A stretch of 64,000 bases of DNA from Tetranychus cinnabarinus (Eukaryota > Arthropoda > Arachnida > Trombidiformes > Tetranychidae), in the NCBI GenBank assembly GCA_022266195.1, contig WHVY01000004.1, positions 1,195,501 through 1,259,500 of the forward strand, given 5' to 3'. Numbering within the stretch: the first letter of the stretch is position 1; each line of letters begins with the position of its first letter. Of this stretch, positions 58,635-64,000 are shown piece after piece. Under the pieces are notes generated by a model that was not told the DNA's origin, searched no databases, and saw nothing but the letters and a program-made list of their open reading frames with translations. The translations under genes and the position numbers were made by a program.

Positions 58635-58877
58635 TGGATAATTGACGGCTCCGAACAAAGGTAATGGCGCGATTTAAGTAATTTTGCTTACCAATCAAGT
58701 TGATAAACACTCACATTGAAGAGTTTATTCCAAATTGCTGTAGATTTTGTCTTGAAAACTCTTTCAATACAATCTTATTCATTTGGTGATAAAAAAGCTG
58801 AATTGAGCTTTAATACAAAATCTGTAGCTTTCCAACGACAAATCAATATCTAACAGTGTCTAATAACATCAATCACC
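58635..58877 (+). promoter_or_regulatory. Conserved leader of array copy D
   Basis: Family leader (gacggctccgaacaaagg, attttgcttaccaatcaag, aacagtgtctaataacatca) ending at the ATG at 58878. Confidence 0.5.
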
Positions 58878-60410
58878 ATGAAAGAACAAAACAAAGTATG
58901 GAAACGTTATTCATCATGTGTCACCTTAAATCATTGTTTATTAACATTTTTGATCGCTATTTCATGTGTCAATTATTCCCATGGTTTTTGGGATTGGGTG
59001 CCTTTCTGGTCATCAGAAGAGGATGCTCGTCCAACTGTGATTTGTGATGCCGATGAGTTTAGTTGCGACTCGAAAAGGTTGTGTATTAAATGGTTTTCGC
59101 TTTGTGACGAACTCGTTGATTGTGATGACAAATCAGATGAGCTTCTATGTGAAAGAGTAGGGCGTCTTCCTGAACATTTAGGTTGTAACAAAGGCGAATG
59201 CCCTCGATCATACAAACGAGACCCAGCTCCACCTCAATGTACTGATGTTAAAAATATAGAATGTAGACATCACAGGGAAAATGTACCTTTGCTCGTCTTT
59301 TCAACACTGAATACCTTGCATGAGACTAGTTTACCAGAAGATCGTTCAAAAATACATGTAAACAAGATACGTCAATTAAATTTGAGTGGAATAAGTGCTT
59401 TTGATTACGATAATTTCAACGATGCTGTAATTTGGTTAGATAAGAGTGAAAACAAGATATTCGTGGCACGATTTAACGTTAGCCCAGGTAAGAGACATTT
59501 AACTTGCTACAATAAAATTGAATTCAGGTTGAATTTCCAGTTAAATTAAGATTGTTACCTTTTTAAAGGATTAGATGAGATGAAAATCCATGAGCGTGAA
59601 GTAGCTGTTAATGGGACACATAAAATTCATGTATTCGCTTATGATTCGTTGAATAAAGTTATATTCTGGATTGATGACTATGGAATCAGATCAGAAAATT
59701 TGTTTAAAATGTTCCGTAAGACACAAGTAAGTTTTAATTATTAAAAAGAGCAGTTCAATTGATTTTAAAAAGTTTAATTTGATTATCTTCTTAAGCCAAT
59801 TGAACAGCAACCTAAACTTCTGCGTACTTTGGATCCTTCTTATGAAAGACCTGGATCTATCACTATCGATGTGAAGAAACAGTGCATCTTTTGGATGAAT
59901 ATTCCTGTCAATCCAGACAGGCCTTTTGCTACTCCTATATTCATCGAGCGAATCGATATAAGTGATGAACCGAAAACCGAAAAAATAGTCAAAGGCGAGT
60001 TCGAACCCAAATGGAACTACCCGCTTGGCTTAGCCATTGACACTAAAAACACCAAAGTCTATTGGATTGATTTAAGGGGTACGGTAAACTCGGTTGGATA
60101 TGATGGAACCAATCGTATCATTTGGTATAGAAATTTAAACCTAACGTTTGAACTTATATCAATGGACATATTTTCAAATTATTTGTACTTCACTGATAAA
60201 CCGCGAAGTAAAATCCATCGTATCAATTTAAACAATGGAGTCAGTAAAGCTGATACTTTGGTATATGTACCTAATGACCCACCTACACGGATTAAAATAA
60301 TTGACCCGAGAGTACAATTTACGAACTTTGCTCCCATTCTAAAGGGTGGAGCAAAAGCAGAGTCACAAATTATTGATCCGATTATCTTGCCTGAATTTTG
60401 GCCACGTTAA
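58878..60410 (+). CDS. LDLR-like secreted protein, copy D (LDLa + YWTD propeller)
   Basis: Exons 58878-59487, 59569-59726 and 59808-60410 with matching phases, giving 456 residues; the only fully intact member. Signal peptide to about residue 36 (LLTFLIAISCVNYSHG). LDLa at Cys56-Cys91 (DADEFSCDSKRLC ... DDKSDELLC; the usual D-G-S-D-E is D-K-S-D-E). Propeller repeats: VIWLDKSE, VIFWIDDYG, CIFWMNIP, VYWIDLRG, LYFTDKPR. The C-terminal tail (about 30 residues, PILKGGAKAESQ onward) is not shared with C or A. No membrane segment, no EGF module. Extracellular ligand- or lipoprotein-binding is what such domains usually do; a specific role cannot be given. Confidence 0.85.
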
Positions 60411-60895
60411 GCTGAATACTCGAAAAGGTCAACAACTCTTAGACAAATGTGTGATTTCACCAAAATACGGACTAATATATCGAAAAAAATTGCCGAAAGC
60501 TCCGGCAAAAATCTTATGTTCGACTTGAAGAAAAATTACGTGAAGTATCGAGAGATGGGCCATTTTCAATAATTAAATAACCAACTTGTAGCTTGATTTC
60601 AGCGATATCATTCAATAAAAATCCATCGAATTGCCTGTTTTCATTATCTTATTATTAAACCTTCATTTACATTGTAATGACCTTTCTTTTCCCTGCTCAA
60701 AGGAATTTGATTCATGTATTTAAGAGAGTAATTAAAAATGAAATTTATTGCTCAAATGAATTTATCATTGCAAGAGACATGGAGGAATCTTATCTAAAGA
60801 AAAATGAAATTAAATAAATGAACTTATCCCAGAAGCAAGGAATAGGAGTGATTCTGGTCTTGATGCAAAAAATCATGTATGGTTATGATGGAATG
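60411..60895 (+). repeat. Copy D 3' region with type-2 flank repeat
   Basis: After the stop of D comes about 250 bases of unassigned sequence, then the type-2 flank (60660-60895) matching 53150-53390 after copy A. No gene. Confidence 0.6.
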
Positions 60896-61277
60896 AATTA
60901 TTATCGCTTTAATTTGGATTGATGACTATGGAGTCAGGTCAAAAAGATTTTTGAAAAATTTCTTGAAGAATGACGTATGTTTTAAGTACCGCTATTAAAA
61001 CGAGCAGTTAATTTGATTCCTCGATAAATTAAATTAAACTATTTTCATACTTCAATTGAACAGCAGCCTAAACTTTACCTTACTTTGGATCCTTCTTATG
61101 ATAGACCTGGAGCCATCACTATCGAAGTGAAGAAACAATGCATCTTTTGGATGAATATTGGTGCGGATCCAAACAGACCTTTTGATTTTCCTAAGTTCAT
61201 CTAGCGAATCGATATAAGTGGTGAACCTAGAACCCAAAAAATAGTTGAAACGAACATCTTGCGTCCAGTTGGTTTAG
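60896..61277 (+). pseudogene. LDLR-like secreted gene, copy E, truncated remnant
   Basis: Starts inside exon 2 (about 60908, reading LIWIDDYGVRSKRFLKN), keeps the exon 2 donor (gtatgttttaag) and the exon 3 acceptor (ttgaacag at about 61062), then QPKLYLTLDPSYDRPGAITI and CIFWMNIG. An in-frame TAG at 61202-61204 replaces the Glu codon of the IER motif, and similarity stops abruptly after RPVGLV near 61277. No exon 1. Clearly a dead fragment. Confidence 0.85.
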
Positions 61278-61514
61278 TTTGTTAATATAATAAACCTTAG
61301 AAGCTCTTCATACCTTTCATTTCATTTCAACTTGAATGTTAATTTGTTTCTATTCAATATTGCGTTTCTTTCATTGAAATTAACATGGTTTGTAGGGAAA
61401 TGAAAACTTAATCTATTTGTGTGATTCATTACAATTGAAAATTACAAGCTGAGCCACGATCATGAATGATCGTAAATTTCTTTCAACCACCCATGCTAAC
61501 CGTCTTTTCAAGGT
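61278..61514. other. Spacer after the array
   Basis: About 240 AT-rich bases between the copy E remnant and the foldback repeat. Contains a short hairpin (gatcatgaatgatc, about 61460). No gene. Confidence 0.35.
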
Positions 61515-61995
61515 ATCGTCCACCGCCCAATCCAACACATCAACCAAATCAACTAAATCAAACAACATCACTTTTCAAAGAAACTTTTTTCAACAAAATT
61601 GTCCACTAAATTGTCCATCACTTTAGAGTGGCTCTTTTCACACGCATTTTCAAACAAATTTTATATAAGATCATCCACCACCCAAATCCACCAAATTTTT
61701 GACCACTTTTCGGGATACGATGGTAATTAATAGTGGATGTGCTAGATGGTTTAAAAGTGGTCAACATGATTAATTAAAAAAAATAAAAATAATTTTCTCA
61801 AGAATCTGAGTTCTGGGTGGTAGATAATCTTATAAAAATTTGTTTGAAAATGTGATGCACAATTTCGTTGAGAAAAGTTTCTTTAAAAAAGTGATGTTAT
61901 TTGATTTGGATGATTTGGTAGATGTGTTGGATTGAGTGGTGGACAATATGGTGGACAATACGGTGAAAAACCGGTAAAAAACTGGTGAAAAAAGC
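61515..61995. repeat. Foldback repeat (ccacc/ggtgg type)
   Basis: Left arm about 61518-61690 (gtccaccgcccaatccaaca, catcaaccaaatc onward) returns inverted at about 61815-61965 (gatttggtagatgtgttgga, ttgagtggtggacaatatgg). It ends with gaaaaaagccggtcccc, the same terminal motif (inverted) as the segment at 47239. Arms about 80% alike by eye. Non-coding. Confidence 0.7.
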
Positions 61996-62393
61996 CGGTC
62001 CCCTCTTTACTCTTTACTCAAATGACTAAGTTTTACATAAAATCCTGGTCCAACAATCAACCATCAACCTAAATAACAAAAAAGTTTTTCCCCCTCTCTC
62101 AATGTTATTGGATACGGATTCTACATTTTTTCCCCCATCCTCTATTTTCATGAATTTCTCAGAGGTCATGAGATTCTGAGGTTAGGTTTCCTATTTTTCC
62201 TCGTTGTAGTTGAATCAGGGCTTTCAGACTGTGTAATTTTTTTTCTTGGAACCCGCACAGTTTGGCCACAATCTTGACGCAAAAATTTGATACTTTGACT
62301 TTATATATTGTATAGATGTATAGATGTATAGATTATAAAATTTCTCTGATGAAAAGTTCACGACATAATTCACGACAAAGTTAAAACTTCGAT
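61996..62393. other. Unassigned stretch between foldback and rearranged Pro/His fragment
   Basis: About 400 bases; includes short tandem tagatgtatagat repeats near 62.32 kb. No gene. Confidence 0.35.
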
Positions 62394-62629
62394 CAGAAGT
62401 AACCCAAACTTAGTAAGTTATGTAAACAGTTAATCCAAGTTCCTTAGCTGATCATGCAGTCAACACTGTCCCAATGCAGCCTCAACCTTTTGTTGCTCAT
62501 CAATTTCGGGTTGCAGTTCAGTTTTCAGTTCCAATTCCTATTCCAATTCGTATGCCTGTTCCTATGCCTGTGCATGGCCAAGTCCCAGTTCCAGTTCAGG
62601 TTCCACCACCACCTCATCATCATCACCAT
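62394..62629 (+). pseudogene. Rearranged partial copy of the Pro/His-rich gene
   Basis: 62394-62449 matches the 3' end of the parent (48808-48863, with TGG changed to TAG), and 62450-62629 matches an internal part (48600-48779), so the two pieces are in reversed order relative to the parent. The second part still encodes PMQPQPFVAHQFRVAV, PVPIPIPIRMPVPM, then PPPPHHHHH. It has no signal peptide and no start region. This permuted order is what one expects from a fragment of a former tandem repeat or a circular intermediate. Confidence 0.85.
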
Positions 62630-63715
62630 TTCCAATTTTCGCTTTTATTCATTACAAAATGAATATTATTAATATGGCAAAGTGTAAAGCATTCAACTTT
62701 TGTACTTCGCATTCTGAAAATTGGGTTTTTTATGCCGATCGTAACCTACTCTCAACTTGCTTCACTCTTTTCCTTGAAAAAAATTCAGTAAAATCCTATA
62801 TCCTTCAATTAAACTTAGATTTCATTTTGTTCAGCTGTAGAATCACATTTTATGTGCAGTTTTAGTTTTTCTCATTGACAATGTTTTGTTTCATGAAAAA
62901 TTTGAGTCATAAATATGGATTGAATTTATTGTATTCAGTGGAAACAAATTTAAGATGATTCATAATGAAAGAGCGGCTGTTTAAAAATAGTCGATTGAAT
63001 TACATTGAGAAACCAAAAAGGTACTCTGGTTTAATGATAAATAATTAAAGATGATGCATAACTTGGTAATGTTTTAAATAAAAAACAGTTACAGGTAAAT
63101 AATTGAACCTAAGTTATCCGCTCTTTCCGGCTCTCATGTTAATAGGGTTACGGGCTAAGGTTTACAAACAAAAAGTAATACATTTTACATGGTAAGGTAA
63201 AGTGAAATAACAATAATCGAAATGACCATTGTTCAACTTTAATTTCATCCTACTTTAATCAGGAGCAATTAAAGGTTTTTTTACATCATCTTGAATTAGT
63301 TTAACATCAATTTATTGGTGATCTTTAATGGGAAATTAGTGATTTGTGTTCAAGCAAAATAACGCAGTTGAATTGTTTGTTTGCAGTTCCAATCAGCTAT
63401 CAATTATTTTCATTGAAATCAAATTGGTAAATAGTAATCATTCCTTTTCTGTGTTGGCCATACTTCTTTTACCACTGTTCATGGGATAAATGGTGATTGA
63501 AAGCATTAAAAGACAAAAGGATAATTAATAGTAATTTGTTAAAGGTAATTAGTATAATTGCTTGTTATAAATAGTAATTGAATGTTTAATCTATTATATT
63601 GTATCAATGTTGTGCTTAAATAATAGACAATTAATGCAATTTAAAGGAATGATGTTAATGGTATAAAAGAGCGAAGATACAAAGGAATTGAAATTATGCA
63701 AATGCTAAAACTAAT
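62630..63715. other. Gene-free stretch
   Basis: About 1.1 kb of AT-rich DNA. Short ORFs at its start (62659-62865) have no recognisable features. Nothing supported. Confidence 0.35.
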
Positions 63716-64000
63716 CAAAGTGGTTAACCTTTTTTACACCTCATTCACCAATTTTTTCACCGTACTGTCCACCATATTATCCACAAATCTAACACATCCA
63801 CCGAATCAACCAAATCGTCACTTAAACCGACTTTTCTCAACGAAATCGTTCACCAACCAAATCCAACAAGTCGTTCACCACTTTTTAAATATGATGACGA
63901 TTAGTGAATTTGCTAGATTCGGGTGGTCGACAATCTTATAAAAAATGTGGTGAAAAAAGCCGCTCTGGTCGACAATTTTGTACACGATTTTGAGATAGTC
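63716..64000. repeat. Partial foldback repeat at window end
   Basis: Contains accgtactgtccaccatatt, acacatccacc and gaaaaaagccgctctgg, matching the foldbacks at 47.2 and 61.5 kb. The inverted partner can only be partly seen because the window ends. Confidence 0.55.

Overview
This window is AT-rich animal nuclear DNA, most plausibly from a chelicerate arthropod, probably a mite of the spider-mite type. The evidence is a set of metazoan genes (VHL, VPS33B, EIF2B5, HP1, LIG4, a PKA inhibitor, CDK2AP1, SMIM8, tRNA-Sec) with mostly short GT-AG introns (about 65-200 bases), close gene spacing, short miniature transposons and no bacterial features. The species call is inference; only the gene content and intron structure are read from the sequence. 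All gene models were built by hand from reading frames and splice sites.

Region 1-15.5 kb: only the first catalytic-region exon of a PDE7-like cyclic nucleotide phosphodiesterase (minus strand, 15054-15540) is visible. Everything to its left looks like one very long intron with no convincing exon. Region 17.6-28.2 kb: a Lifeguard/TMBIM membrane protein, VPS33B (8 exons), VHL only 118 bases upstream of VPS33B, a small EGF-plus-membrane-segment ORF, a TA-flanked miniature transposon, and a Gln/Ser-rich protein ending in a leucine-zipper-like coiled coil. Region 30.8-45.5 kb is the gene-dense core: EIF2B5 (7 exons), CDK2AP1/DOC-1, a hAT-like element with an 8-base target duplication, a nuclear-receptor ligand-binding-domain protein without a DNA-binding domain, an ERp57-like PDI that has lost its CxxC sites, a selenocysteine tRNA, SMIM8, an HP1 protein with an altered chromodomain cage, DNA ligase IV, and a PKA inhibitor peptide.

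Region 47-64 kb is the fast-changing part. A secreted Pro/His-rich protein gene (48.3 kb) is followed by a tandem array (about 49-61.3 kb) of secreted proteins with one LDL-receptor class A module and a YWTD propeller. Five copies are visible. A is broken by two inverted-repeat miniature transposons in one exon. B has lost its start codon and most of its body and carries a third transposon next to it. C still has a decayed cluster of C-terminal LDLa modules. D is intact. E is a truncated remnant with a stop. Copies share duplicated leaders and two kinds of 3' flank. A rearranged fragment of the Pro/His-rich gene (62.4 kb) lies at the far side, and foldback repeats sit at both edges.

The housekeeping genes do not form one pathway. 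The local story of interest is birth and death of the LDLR-like family, driven by tandem duplication and miniature transposon insertion. The tRNA-Sec also indicates that the organism keeps a selenoprotein system.
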